Assembly (NCBI RefSeq): GCF_945859685.1
Contig: NC_079147.1
Span: forward strand, 143,864,645 to 143,928,644
Source: Eupeodes corollae
Taxonomy: Eukaryota > Arthropoda > Insecta > Diptera > Syrphidae
Length of the DNA stretch: 64,000 bases
Reading direction: 5' to 3'
A model generated the notes under the pieces. It did not search any database. It was not told where the DNA came from and saw only the letters and a program-made list of their open reading frames with translations. The translations under genes and the position numbers were made by a program. Position 1 is the first letter of the stretch. The number at the start of each line of letters is the position of its first letter. Below are positions 21,081 to 33,359 of the stretch, one piece after another.

Positions 21081-23529
21081 AAAAATATCCACAAGGTCTG
21101 ATCACAAAGGATAAGTTACAATGGGCTCTCAACAGCTTCAAACCATTTAAAGCTGCAGGACCAGATGGAATAATACCAGCAGAATTACAAAAAGCCTCTG
21201 ATATAATTGCACCAGTCCTTGAGGCAATTTTTACCAGCTGTCTTTACCTGGTCCATGTTCCCTCGGCATGGAGAGAAGTTAAAGTTGTCTTTATACCTAA
21301 AGCAGGTAAATGCTCCCAAGTTAATCCTAAAGATTTACGACCTTTAAGTCTATCATCATTCCTTCTTAAGACCCTGGAAAGATTGATCGATATCCATTTA
21401 AGGGCACGTATCGATACAAGACTTCTGTCTTCGTCTTAACATGCCTACTGTAAGGGTAAATCGGTGGAAACAGCGTTACACACTTTAGTACGCACCATCG
21501 AATATTCCCTCCATCATAAAGAGTTCACTATGGTTGCTTTCCTTGACATCGAAGGTGCCTTTAACAACGTGGACACATCTGCAATCACTTCTGCACTGAC
21601 ATCTCTAAATGTAGAGAGTTCGCTTCGGGAGTTAATTCATTTAATGCTTACTAGCAGAATAATTAACTCAAAACTGGGCAACTCTTCTATCAGACGATTC
21701 GTTAGTAGAGGGACACCGCAAGGTGGTGTTTTATTCCCTCTCCTCTGGAACCTAGTGGTGAATGAAATCCTAACTAGTCTGGATGCGGAGGGTTTCAAAG
21801 TGATAGCCTATGCGGACGACGTTGCTATAGCAGTTTCAGGAAAGCATCTTAATATCCTAAAAGAACTCTTACAAAATGCCTTGGACAGACTAAAACTCTG
21901 GGCTGATCGGTGTGGACTGGGTGTTAACCCACACAAAACCGATCTGGTCTTATTTTCGAGGAGATACAAAATTCCATTTGTCAACCCTCCTTACATTAAA
22001 GGAATCCAATTAAAATTCTCAGACGAGGCCAAATACCTAGGTCTTGTCTTAGACAAAAAACTAAATTGGAAACGCAACGTACAGGAAAGAGTCAAAAAAG
22101 CTACTGTAGCTCTCTTTTCTTGCAAAAAAGCTATTGGTAATAAATGGGGTTTACAACCCAGAATCACGCATTGGCTATACACATCGGTAATCAGACCGAT
22201 TTTAACGTACGGTGTGGCAGTATGGTGGACTGCTTTAGAGAAAGGTATAAACAGGGATAAGTTGAATAAAGTTCAACGTTCAGCCTGCCTATGTATAAGC
22301 GGATCGCTTCGCACGACCCCGTCTGCGGAACTGGACACCTTGCTCTACCTTACACCTCTTGACATATTTAGTAAACAAATAGCTGCAAGCTCTGCTATCC
22401 GCCTCAATGCTTCGTCGCAGTGGACTAACAACAACATTGGCCACTCCGTAATTCTAAGGTACTTAGAATCAATTCCAAAGCACACAGACTACACCATCCC
22501 CCAACTACAATTCAATAGGAATTTCCAGATTTCTATACCTACCAGATCTTTTTGGGAGGATAGGACATTCTTAGAGGATGAGTCAATCCACTTTTACACA
22601 GATGGCTCAAAGACCAAGGAAGGGGTTGGTGGTGGTGTGTACTCTGAACGACTGAAATTAAGTCTCTCATTCCGCCTTCCCAATCATTGTAGCGTGTTCC
22701 AGGCGGAACTTTTGGCGATTAAGGAAGCCTTGTCTGGCTCAAAGAAAACGTGATATCAACATCTGATATCCGTATTTTCTCCGACAGCCAGGCCGCTATC
22801 AAATCTCTGGACTCAGTCTCTACAAACTCTATAACAGTCCATAACTGTCGATCATCTCTAATGGAGATGGCGCAACAGTTTAATATTCACGTTTGCTGGG
22901 TGCCGGGCCATAGAGACATTCCAGGTAACTGTAAGGCAGATGAACTCGCCAGGAACGGTACAGTACAACCCATCCTACCACGTCTGGCAAGTACTGGCAT
23001 ACCAATCGCTACTTGTAAACTTAATGCAAGACGCTGTGAGGAGGGCAGGCACCAGGTGGACCAACATCACTACGTGTCAAGCCACAAAAAACATCTGGCC
23101 AACACTGGATTTAAAACGTTCAAGGTGCTTGCTCTCTCTAAGCAGATAGCATATAAGCTCGATAATAGGTGTCATAACCGGACACTGTCTAATAGGAAAG
23201 CACGCCATGAGACTAGGAGCATTCTCAAATGACTTTTGCAGAAGCTGTATGGACGAGGAAGAGGAAGAAACGGTTCTTCATCTTCTCTGCACATGCCCTG
23301 CTCTAGCTCGAAAACGCAAGAATTACCTAGGAGAATTCTTCTTTAACGATCTAAACGATCTAAATCATATCGGGATAATCAGCCTCTCACGTTTCGTAAG
23401 AGACTCTAACTGGTTCCATTGAGCTTAGGAGGAAGCCTCAAGATTCATGTGGTATCACAATGGGCCATTAAACTGGCCTAAGTGTGTCCGTTCCATCTTG
23501 GACAGCCACTATAACCTAACCTAACCTAA
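21081..23529 (+). mobile_element. RNase H-bearing LINE (R1/LOA-like), 5'-truncated
   Basis: It begins abruptly inside the reverse transcriptase, so it is 5'-truncated, and ends with a short repeat tail, TAACCTAACCTAACCTAAG (23512-23530). Relatives are at 2230-3475, 44935-45205 (fragment) and 55852-59418. The insertion point coincides with the right end of unit 1. The clade is inferred from the RNase H domain and the RT motifs. Confidence 0.85.
21095..23422 (+). pseudogene. LINE reverse transcriptase-RNase H polyprotein
   Basis: RT motifs: FKAAGPDGIIPAELQKA, VVFIPKAGK, FLDIEGAFNNV, RGTPQGGVLFPLLWN and YADDVAI (YADD at 21809-21820). RNase H: IHFYTDGSKTKEGVGGG, FQAELLAIKEAL, IRIFSDSQAAIKSL, HVCWVPGHRDIPGNCKADEL. 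The tail has CMDEEEEETVLHLLCTCPAL. Disabling changes are a stop at 21437-21439, one missing base near 22733, and a frameshift near 23210. Catalytic residues are present. Confidence 0.9.
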
Positions 23530-23795
23530 GGGGTCTTGGGTTCAATCCCTGCCTGTGCCGCCTTAATTAAAAAAAAAAAATAATAATAATTTTCGCGGGT
23601 ACTGCCTCTTGCGAGGAATTGACAAATCCTTCAAGAGTAATTCTTGTCATGAAAAAGTGCTTTCTCAAACTAGCCGTTCGGATTCGGCCTAAAATTGTAG
23701 GTCCCTTCCATTCCTGACAACAGTACTCGCACACAAGAATGGTTGAGAGTTGTAAGTCACTAGGCCCTGGTTCACAACGGACTGTTGCGCCACCC
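23530..23795 (+). mobile_element. SINE copy lacking most of its tRNA head
   Basis: It starts close to the B box (GGGTTCAATCCC, about 23538-23549), followed by an A-rich insertion, the family body (GAGTAATTCTTGTCATGAAAA) and the 3' end CGGACTGTTGCGCCACC, which is almost identical to the RTE-like LINE terminus. It abuts the LINE tail directly. Confidence 0.75.
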
Positions 23796-24626
23796 CATTT
23801 TGAAGAAAACTGTCAATTCGATTTTTCGCAACATTTTTCAGAGTGTTGAAAACAATATTTTTTATAAGATAAAATAAGTTTGAAGCCTAAATTTCAAGTT
23901 TTTGAAAGGATATTTGGATCGAGATTAAATTTTTACCAACTTATTTATTTATTATTTTTATTTTTTATAAAAAAAACTATCAATTAGATTTTTCTCAAAA
24001 TTTTATCATAAAATTTCGGAGGTGACAAATTTTTTTGTTCAGGTTTTTTTGATTTATAAAAAATACCGTTAAATGATTTTTTTTTTCAAAAAATATACTT
24101 CTCTGATATCACGTTACAATATATTTTATAAAACTTAATTCAAGTCTCTAACATTTTTGGTTCGTAAGATATTTAGGGTTAACCAAAATTTTCACCTTTT
24201 TTCAAACTGCTATGGTAAAAAATCAATGGTGCAATTTTCTTGAGAGCCCTTTCTGCATCTTTCTGCCTTATTATCTATATAACAAAATTTATTTGAAGTC
24301 GATATCTCTCTTGTTTCTTGAGCTATGGAGGACGAAAAAAACGTCGCGAACGTACGGACGTACGAACGTACGTACACCCGCACGCACAGACATCTTCCTA
24401 AAAATCTTTTATGTCGACTCTAGGGACCCTGAAACGTCGAGAAATGTCAAAATTTTCAATTTGACAAATCGGACCCATTACAATAACTTACTATGGGAAG
24501 TTAATAAGATTCTTAATTATTAACAAAAAATAAAATTGCTTACCCATTTTTCATAGACATTTTAACTTCCGAGACTGAATGAAAGATGAGATGTAAAAGA
24601 AACATCTTGAATTAAAATCATTACTG
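23796..24626. repeat. Satellite monomers plus unique tail of the same element
   Basis: About two monomers of the 4290-5304 family (23800-24130) lead into a unique segment with ACGTACGGACGTACGAACG (about 24348-24370), GGGACCCTGAAACGTCGAG and ATTTGACAAATCGGACCCAT. I read this as the opposite end of the element whose head is near 4130-4290. No coding region is seen. Confidence 0.55.
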
Positions 24627-25321
24627 TTTACGAAAAAAGATTTCGGAACTTAATATCGCCGTAAACTTTTATTCACAATTATTATTTTCATTACTTTTTC
24701 ACCGCACAATGAATTTAAATAAGTTTCAGATAAATGTTCTTATTTTTAGACCAAAGAAACCGAATACAATTTTTTTATTTAAATCGCGAATCCAGCTTTT
24801 GAATCTGCAACGGACTCTGCTAAACCAAGCGACCGAACACAACCGAACGTGGCTGAACATGCTACGTGGTGATCATTTGAATTAAAGATTCAATACATAC
24901 CAAAAAAACATTTAATTTTCGAAATGTTCTGATATTTTTCTGCATTAACTTAACATTTACCACTTAATTAATATTTCATTTAACTTTTTTTCACCACACA
25001 TTAGAAATAAATATTTTAATTAATTTTCTTTTGTTAGGACGACATAATCTCGAGCACAGGAATTTGACGACGAGGCACGCACACGATCTGCTACTATACT
25101 GCCGAGAGCCGAGGCGATAACCAAATGAGGCGGTGGCGGACTTGCACAATCGAGTTCGCTATTTGGGGTATTGAATAATTGGTACAAATATTTAACTTAA
25201 CATCTTAATTTCATCATTCCAAGTTGCCTAAGCCACGAAATATTCGAGTTAAAATTTTGCCAACTTTAATAGTTTTAAGTTTGAACATAGATTTTTATTT
25301 ATAACTTTTTCTTCTCCAAAG

Positions 25322-25612
25322 ATGGTTACATCAATGGAAACTAGACGATCCTTAGATAGCAATACTAAAATTTCAGCCTTCCAGGCGTCATATAAGTTGT
25401 TTTCAAAAATTAAAAACATGCAATTCATAGAAATTGACATTAACCCACAGGACCCCTATCCTGAAAATAATAAATATGACAATCTAGAAAATATTTTAAA
25501 GACTAAAATCTCAATAATGAACTTAAAGACTTCCAAAAAAATATTATCTGACAAAACCAAAGCTCCTATTTTTAGGAGTGAAACATTAAAGTTACGAGCA
25601 GACGGTATATAA
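25322..25612 (+). CDS. Unrecognised 96-aa ORF, second copy
   Basis: Identical in translation to the frame at 5997-6287. No domain is recognised. The stop again overlaps TATATAAAAG, and TGACGTCA follows about 20 bases later. Confidence 0.2.
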   Translation: MVTSMETRRSLDSNTKISAFQASYKLFSKIKNMQFIEIDINPQDPYPENNKYDNLENILKTKISIMNLKTSKKILSDKTKAPIFRSETLKLRADGI

Positions 25613-25830
25613 AAGCCATTAACGTTTGCGGTTTTGACGTCATTTGTAAGTCATTATTTGCGACTATTGGCTCACATCATCTGAACACGCTTGTGTGAAC
25701 ACGTTACAACTTGACCGCAAATTTTGCTCACGTTTACAACACAAACAAATGTGTGGCTTTAGAGACATATTTCGCACATCGTCTGAATAACCTCATACGC
25801 CAATTAAGGTACATTTTGTGATTTTTTCTA

Positions 25831-26115
25831 GTGCCCGTGGTATGATGGTTAGTGCGTTTGACTGTCATGCTAGAGATCTTCTTGGGTTTGATCCCTGCAT
25901 ATGTCATGTTTTTTTCACAGGTACTGTCTCTTGAGAGGAATTGACAAATTCTCCAAGAGTAATTCTTGTCATGAAAAGTGCTTTCTCAAGTTAACCGCTC
26001 GGATTCTGCTTAAAACTGTAGGTCCCCCCTATTCCTGATAACATTACATGCACACAGGAATGGTTAAGATTCGTAAGTCACTAGGCCACAGTTCTCAACG
26101 GACTTGTGAGCCACC
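25831..26115 (+). mobile_element. tRNA-derived SINE, unit 2 copy
   Basis: Essentially identical to 6506-6790, with the same tRNA-Asp-like head, body and LINE-like 3' end. It was already in the unit before it duplicated. Confidence 0.8.
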
Positions 26116-26150
26116 AAATTTAATTTTATTTATTTTTGGTCAACTTTATC

Positions 26151-26885
26151 GTCCAAATGTGCGTACAATCACAAATAAAGCCGTGCAAACCGGGTCTTTA
26201 GAAGATGTGAAAAACCAGAGCATGCTCGTTAAGCACGTACTGCAGATAATATTGCTGTACGATTCAGTGGCGAGGCTCATTTTCATCTCAGTGGATTCGT
26301 CAATGAGGACAATTGTAGCATTTAAGCCAATGATAATGCTAAAGTGATTGTTGTAAAGCCAATGTACTCACAAAGAGTGACTGTTTGGTGAGTTTTATGG
26401 GCTGGTGGCATCATCGGGCCGTATTTTTTCCAAAATGAGGTCGGTGAGGCAGTTACTATGAATGGTGTTCGCTATCGTGAGATGATTACGAACTTTTTAT
26501 GGCTCAAATTGAAAGATATGGATGTTCACGGTATGTGGTTTTACTAGGAAAGCCACTTGCCACGCAGCTTACGAAACAATTTCGCTTTTGCACGACAAAT
26601 TCACTGGCGTGTTATCTCACGTGCTGGCGGTGTAAATTGGCCGATAAAATCATGTGATTTGACACCATTGAAATTCTTTCTTTGAGGTTAATTGAAAGAA
26701 ATGGTGTATCGATAAGACAGCAACAATTCTAGAGCAAGAGGATGAGATAATTCGGAACATTAACGGCATATAACCTTGATTATGCCTCAGCGTCATCAAA
26801 AATTTGGACCATCGGATGAAGGTGTGTCGACGAAGTCACGGCACGGCTGCCACTAAGCCAATATATTGTTCCATACATAATTGAA
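26151..26885 (+). pseudogene. Tc1/mariner-superfamily transposase, unit 2 copy
   Basis: Same broken frames as 6826-7560 (GEAHFHLSGFVNEDNC, GIIGPYFFQNE, CDLTPLKFFL), with only a handful of base differences. The shared stops show that decay predates the duplication. Confidence 0.8.
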
Positions 26886-27946
26886 CCGTACCTACCAATA
26901 TTATCATAATAAACTTTCCTAAATAAATTATGTTTTGTTAAAAATCAATATTGACCGTTAAAATTAAACAACACTTTTCATTTATTTTCCAACATAAAAA
27001 TGTAAAAAAATGCACACATACGGTGACGATATCTATCTCTGAAGTGAACGAAAAAAATTTAAATTATATATCATTATCTTTTTTTTACTGAAACATCTGA
27101 TCTGAGAGTCATCCATCACTCAATTGTTTCAACTTTTTTAACATGTATTCGGGTTAAAGGCTTTTTACACCAAGTCAAAACCCCGGTTTTCGCGAAATTA
27201 ACGGTTTTGGCCGAAAACCTACATCGAAAACTCAAGTTTTTCTTTACATTTTTGGTCAACCACAAGTTTTCGTAAACCACAAGTTTTTTATAAAACCTCT
27301 CGAAAACTAGTAGCAATTCAATGTTGAACTAAACAAACAAACCTTTCGAAACATTCAGCGCTCAAATTAATCTGCCCTAGCGAGGTTTCCGGCGGAACGG
27401 ACATTTTTTTATAACGCATACTTCGTCAGAGGCTCAAATTACTTTCGAGGTATCCTTCATCGGAAAATAATACTAAACAATACAACGACGCATTTATTTG
27501 ATGTGCGTCAGATTGAAGATTATCATAGAGATCGAAAAGACGATATCGTTTCCGATATTTGTATTTATGAAAACCAAAAGTACTTTAGCTTATGATATCC
27601 TGTTATTGAGGGATACATTTCCTAGTATATGGCCAGGGATGCGACAAAGTCGCTAGATCTAGCGGCATTTCAACTTCTTCCGCGACAAAAAATATTTTGA
27701 TGTCGACTTTTGAAGCCAAGCATTTTCAAGTTGTGAAACGTTAATACTATTTTCATTATATTACAGCACTGGTAACTGTATACATCCCTGGAATTTAAAT
27801 TAATTTGACATTTTCGTAATTCTAACACTGGAAATGGAAGTTTCAAAGTACAAAGATGCACCGGGTGTCAATACTTAACAAGGGCACAGAATAAGGAATA
27901 AAATTAGGATATTAAGGAACAATGGTAAAATAAAAGATCTATCTAA

Positions 27947-28925
27947 ATGCAGCGTAAGTTACGTTATCTAAGATCTAATTTCTTAAAAAATCACAATTTA
28001 CTTACAGATATGTCTTTGAACAAATTAAAGATAAATTTAAAGATGATCATCGCTCTTCGCTGATGGAAACTACCAACATGGAGTAGGGAAAGATTACCAA
28101 TCTGTTATTGGCTAAACAACTTTTTCGAGTATCTTCAAGGAAACGCTGGATATAATGGAACATACTTTATGTAAGAACTGGATATCCTTAAAGATGTCCG
28201 AAGAAGAAATCCAGCGGTCCGAAACGCATTTTTTGAAAGGACAGGCTTCCCGGGAGTCATTGGCTGTGTGGATGGCGCACTTATGTTAAAATAGTTGCCC
28301 CCATAGAAAATAAGCATCTGTTTCTAACCCACAAGAGACATTTCAGCCTCAACGTAATGATTGTAATAATCTCAAGCTAAAATAAAATTATAGGTACATA
28401 GTCTTATTCATTTCTTTTGTTTCGTTTTAGATTTGTGACTTTAAAATGCAGATAAGAGCTGTAAATGCTAATTATCAAGGAGACAATCACGACTTTCACG
28501 TCTGGGCTTTGAGTCCAGAACTTCGTTTTTTTACCGAAGCTATTTAAGATAAAGTTGGTTGCTAGGTGCGTCAATATATTTCCAACAACCATATTGTTCT
28601 AATTTAAATTGTATTATGCATTAGAACCATGGCTAATGACACCGTACCGGACTCCCAGGACACAGAGCGTTGAGAGCTGCTTCAATAAATCTCATAATAA
28701 TGCAAGAAATATAGTTGAACAAACTATAGGCTTATTAAAAAACAGGTTTCGGTGCCGCACAAATTGTTAATGTTTTCTACTGCTTATAGTGATTACGGTA
28801 ACATAGAAAATGTGGATAGTATAGAAGCAGAAAGGGATCAGGAACCCGACCAAGGTCTACCAAGCTCCCTTCTCAACCAGGCTGCCGTAATGAGAAATAA
28901 AATTGCTACACAATTCTCTCAATAA
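27947..28925 (+). pseudogene. HARBI1-like transposase, inner Harbinger, copy 2
   Basis: Same structure as 9129-10098: GFPGVIGCVDGALM, an intron, CDFKMQIRAVNANYQGDNHD, ARNIVEQTIGLLKNRFRCR. It has an additional ~56-bp deletion near 28054. About 75 bp after 28590, before the ARNIVEQ block, is kept here but missing in copy 1. Shared stops after LMLK and FFTEAI show that it was already dead before duplication. Confidence 0.85.
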
Positions 28926-29209
28926 ATTTATTACAAACATAAAAAAACAAAACTTAATAATTCATGCATAAACAAAATGACTATAGCCTCCTTGGCGTTT
29001 ATGATTTTATGGATTAAGATCTGGACCCCATTTCTTAAGACTATATTTCACAAATAACAAATAATTATTAGTCTTGTAAAGTTTTATGAAACGAGGCCAT
29101 CTCATATTACAAATGTAATCATTTCATCATTACATTAGTTTTTGAAATCTCAAATTCAGCGTTGTGAAATTGCATCTCTAAGCTTTTTTTTTTATTTCAC
29201 ACGTACATA

Positions 29210-29960
29210 TATTCCACCTATCTATCCACCCTTTTGAGGTGTACTGCTGAGTCTTGCAAGGTTTTAGCTGTGTCCCGCAAGATATTTGTGGTGTCCTGCA
29301 ATGCTTTTGTTGTGGCCTGAAGGGAAGTTTTCATATGGTTGTAATAAGACGACTGATTTTCGACCTGTTTCCTAAGAAGTTAAATAGACCACAGAGTCTT
29401 TTGTCGGCAGTTCGAGTTAGCGTTTCTATCACCTTCGATATTCTCTGCATCTACTGCTGTTGTGTTTGGAGATGATGGTTCACTGGCTGCTTGTTCATTA
29501 GTATTACCTGTTCCAAACGATTTTGCTTCAATGCCATTAACATAATTGTTGGTTTGTATCAAGGCTATGACAGCATCCTCCAATAGTGTGAATGATTTCT
29601 GTTTATGGGGACCACCACCTGTGCCCGTGGTCTCCATTTTATTTGACGCCAACTTTTTTTATGTACGTCTTATGTTCGCTCCAAACCTTTTGAAAAAAGA
29701 CAACATACCTATATAGTTTAATCATGCAAACCGATCAAATTATGAACAAACCTTTTTCCAACCAGCTACATCTCGTTGACGTCCATCCAGTTGGTTGAGT
29801 TTGTCAGCAATAGTTCTCAAAATGCAGCAACATCTTCTGTGGACCTTTTCGTGTAATTTGTTGCTATATCGGGTTTTTCTTGCTCTAAATTAACCAAATA
29901 CTCGATATGTTTGGTTGTTTTTTCGTTTCTTACATTTTTTTTTGTAATTTGAACAATTCG
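29210..29960 (-). pseudogene. Harbinger Myb/SANT-like protein, copy 2
   Basis: ADKLNQLDGRQRDVAGWKK at ~29770-29830, an intron, VWSEHKTYIKKV, then METTGTGGGPHKQKSFTLLE and EDAVIALIQTNN with a Ser/Asn-rich tail. The GTGGGP run followed by a Leu/Glu-rich helix is typical of zeste/Myb-SANT proteins of transposon origin. Frameshifts break it. Confidence 0.75.
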
Positions 29961-30316
29961 GTATAAAATTCGCAAACAATTTCTGGCGGAGGATATCGGA
30001 AAATAAATTTAAGAGCTGTCAAAATATTACTCAAAAAAGCACTGGATCGCACTGCAACGCACTCTAACGCCGGTCTGCGTTTCATTATGTCGGACAAATG
30101 TTAGGAACACCTGTCTGAAAGAATACCTCAAAGAAAAATCTTACGATTCGCACAAAATCGGAGAACTTTCCGCTCCAACGGATACCTCGCTAGGTCATTT
30201 TAAAAGAAATTTGGTTGTGGTAAATAATATTATTTATACAATTTCCTTACAAAATACGAATTATTGCTTTTTTATTTACAGAATATGGAAGAGAAAAAAA
30301 ACTTTGGGAATAAAAA

Positions 30317-30811
30317 CCCAGTGACTATTTGCGGCACTGGCCGTTCTTTTATGATTCGCCAGAGTTTCAAACGTTCTTTGTTAAGCGAGGAACCGGAATT
30401 CACTATGGCTACTGGTGTGACGACCCCAAGGACGAGTTAGATTTGCTCATAGTTCGTAATGACGTTTCCAAGGGATGCGTCTTCAAACTTGTCGCCACAA
30501 ATATGATCTACGCTTTCGCTTACTACCTGTAGAAAGACTTTCCGGTAACTCCGTTCAATTACAAGGGTTTGGGAGATATGAGAAAGCGAAAAGCGATAAG
30601 TTCATTTGTAAGGAAAAGTATGAAAGAAAATCTCTGGTGGAGGCTATGTATGTCGCAGCCGGCTAGGAAAATTTGCGCCAAAACATTCCACAATGTGGGA
30701 ATCGTTGTTCTAGTAAATAAAACCACAACAGTGGTCTACCGCCTCTTGATAGACAGCGATGCCAACATCAAGAAGATCCCCAGTCCTTTGGGCAAGCCAG
30801 GTGAGTCCTGA
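30317..30811 (+). pseudogene. HPF1-like fragment, copy 2
   Basis: One frame carries YLRHWPFFYDSPEFQTFF, HYGYWCDDPKDELDLL, VRNDVSKGCVFKLVATNM and, after a single TAG at 30530-30532, ARKICAKTFHNVGIVVLVNK and DSDANIKKI. Order and spacing match the HPF1 C-terminal domain. The TAG is shared with copy 1; the other stop of copy 1 is absent. The Harbinger leader intron precedes it (acceptor near 30280). Confidence 0.75.
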
Positions 30812-31244
30812 AAGGAAGAAACCAAAAAGATAGTCATAGGAATGGACTCAGTATTTTGGATTGAATTTGTTGTGAAAGAAGAAGAAAATGTTTTAAAGAA
30901 AATTAATTTTTATTGTAACAGTTTTGTTAGTTCTTGATTTTATGATATACTAGCTTTTTACCCGCGGCTTCGCCCGCAGTGGAGAAATTAAATGAGTATG
31001 AGAGATAAAGGGTAAGGGTATAATAATAGAAATAAGTCAATATAATAACTAAATTTTATTGCTTGGCTGAGATCAACAATTTTTAAAAATAACTACAGAC
31101 AATGAAGTTTCAACACCTTAATATATACTTATTGAAAGCAACAACAAATGTTAAAATATATTTCACCGTAACAAAAATAAATAATTCTGAATTCTAAAAA
31201 TTTAAAAAAATAAAATACAAAGTATTAATTTAAAATATTTTTAT

Positions 31245-33260
31245 AGACAATGTTATAAGTTTCCGTCGGGTGCAAATATGTGTAAATTCCTGGCATTAGA
31301 AACACGTGAACAGGCTACATAAAGTTGACCATGAGAGAAGCAGGGGTTTTCTAAATGCACTCCTGCTACCTGTAATTTTTGTCCTTGTGCCTTGTTTATA
31401 GTAATAGCAAAGCAAAGCTAAGCTTGGCGGGAAACTGAACCCTTTTAAATTGGAATGGAAGGTCAGTGGGAATAATTGGTATCCGAGGTATTATCCCTTG
31501 CCGACACCTGTTAAAATGGTAGCACCAAGTATGTTCTGTCCCAATTTTGTTATCCGAAGCTTTGTTCCATTACATAGCCGAGGAGAGCATCTAGATTTCG
31601 CATAAACATTACTGGAACATTTAGTTTCAATTGAAGTTTATGTGTCTATATACACCCGATAGTTCAAGTGTATTTAAAAACTCCACAGGATATGAAGTAC
31701 TTAGTTCCGTATCCATAATTGTATCCATTGACAAATATTCCTTCATTTCTCCTTGAACCTCTTTTAAAATGTCAGTGTTGATCCTATGTACAATTTCATT
31801 TCTTGGTGCTAATATTGCTCTAGCACACAACCACTGATCACTACACAAATTTTGTTGCAATTCCGGGAAAAGCATTAGCAATGAGATCCACATCACTTTC
31901 TACTAAATTACAAAATTCTCTTGACAGTGATATGTAGCCTTCAGCGTCAACGTCTAAACAACCATCACCAATTTTCAACAACATTTCTGCGTAAAGTCCT
32001 GAATCCACGTCATTATGAAGATGCACTCTCATATTCGTTTTCAGGCGTAGTTTTTCAACTGTCGGCCATAAGCTTGATAATTTAATGCGCGCTTGAATTT
32101 CATCTGCTGGTGTCCCCCTTTGAATCACTGGGAGAGTTTGACGGAAATCACCAATAAAACTACCATGCCTCCCATTATATCTGCACTATCTCGCAGGTCC
32201 TGGAGGGTCCGGTTTAAAGCTTCTATAGCCTTCTTGTGAGACATTGTACTTTCATCGCACACTAAAAGATTGCATTCTCGCAGCATCCTACCTCGTGAAC
32301 TATTTTTACCAAAATTACAGAGGGGCGAATCTTCCTGTGCCAAATTCAATGGTAATTTTAAAACGGAATGTGCCGTACGACCGCCCTTTAATAGTGTCGC
32401 AGCAATACCTGACGAAGCTACAGCAACTGATATTTTTTGGCAAAAACATTTTTCCAGTTCCTCCTGGTGCGTCCAGAAAGAAGAGTCCACCACTGCCGGA
32501 GTCTATTTTACGTAAAATTTGATAGAAAACATGATTTGGCTCTGGAAGTAACTGAGGGACTAATTCTGCCACTTGATGTTGCAGTGCTATGAAATCATAA
32601 TCTAGATCTCGTGCAATTTCATTGTCAAAATCATCCGCATTGTCTCGTCGAGGGCTGGACATTCCAAAACCTTGTTTTCGATTAAAATTAGTGTTTTATT
32701 GTAGACATGTTCATTGAACTTGCTGCAGTTGATGTAAAATATCTTCCGCCATGTATTCTTTGTACTTATTCCAAAGAGTTTGAGGGTTAGAAAGACCGTA
32801 AGAAGATAAACGCGTAGCGTAAAGTTCCCTGAATTATCTGGCGATCGGCATTGTACAGCTTCCTCCATAGTTTCATCCCAATGATTGTCATTTTCTAACA
32901 GTCGCTGAGCTTCACGTGCTTCTCGGTAGGTTTGACATTCCTGACCATTGACAATTTTTAGTTTTGTGAAGCTAATTGGACCTCTAACATGATGCAGCAA
33001 CATGCGCAGACCTAAGCATTCAAAATTCGTAACATGTACGGTATAGGCACGACCAAGGGCATCCGATGCTTTAACCCCAGGTTGGTTTCGAACAGGTGTA
33101 CCATGAATACGACGACGCCATTCTTTTTTTGAACTGTTCCATGTACCTATAATAACGGGGAACCTCAGAGTACAATAATGTCTTTGCAAAAGTATCATTC
33201 TGACAAAGGTGAAAAAAGGCAGTCAGCGTGGTCTTAGGAGGAGATAAAATCATGTCTTGA
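31245..33260 (-). pseudogene. Helitron Pif1-like helicase, copy 2
   Basis: Walker A appears as LDAPGGTGKMFLP, Walker B as LVCDESTMSHKK with the DE pair intact (Glu codon 32251-32253). The part deleted in copy 1 is present, including IQRGTPADEIQARIKLSSLW and LSREFCNLVES. LGVLPRY-type sequence to 33260 links to Rep. An internal deletion near 32440 removes the helix after Walker A, and there are frameshifts. Confidence 0.85.
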
Positions 33261-33359
33261 AAGGTATTTTCTTCAAAAAGACGTTTTCTAAGTGTACTGC
33301 AAGATGTGTAACAGTGGGATATTCATGTAATGGAAAGCCAAGAATTCGTCATGCTGCTT

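Larger units (their letters stand above)
27371..30194. mobile_element. Inner PIF/Harbinger element, copy 2
   Basis: Inverted ends TCTGCCCTAGCGAGGTTTCC (27371) and GGATACCTCGCTAGG (to 30194) define the element; the last few right-end bases are deleted. The related junction near 38380 (without insertion) gives an approximate empty site. It contains the convergent transposase and Myb/SANT-like pseudogenes. Confidence 0.78.

Noticed and set aside
23512..23530. Telomeric array
   Set aside because: Only about three CCTAA units directly at a LINE 3' end; better explained as the LINE tail.
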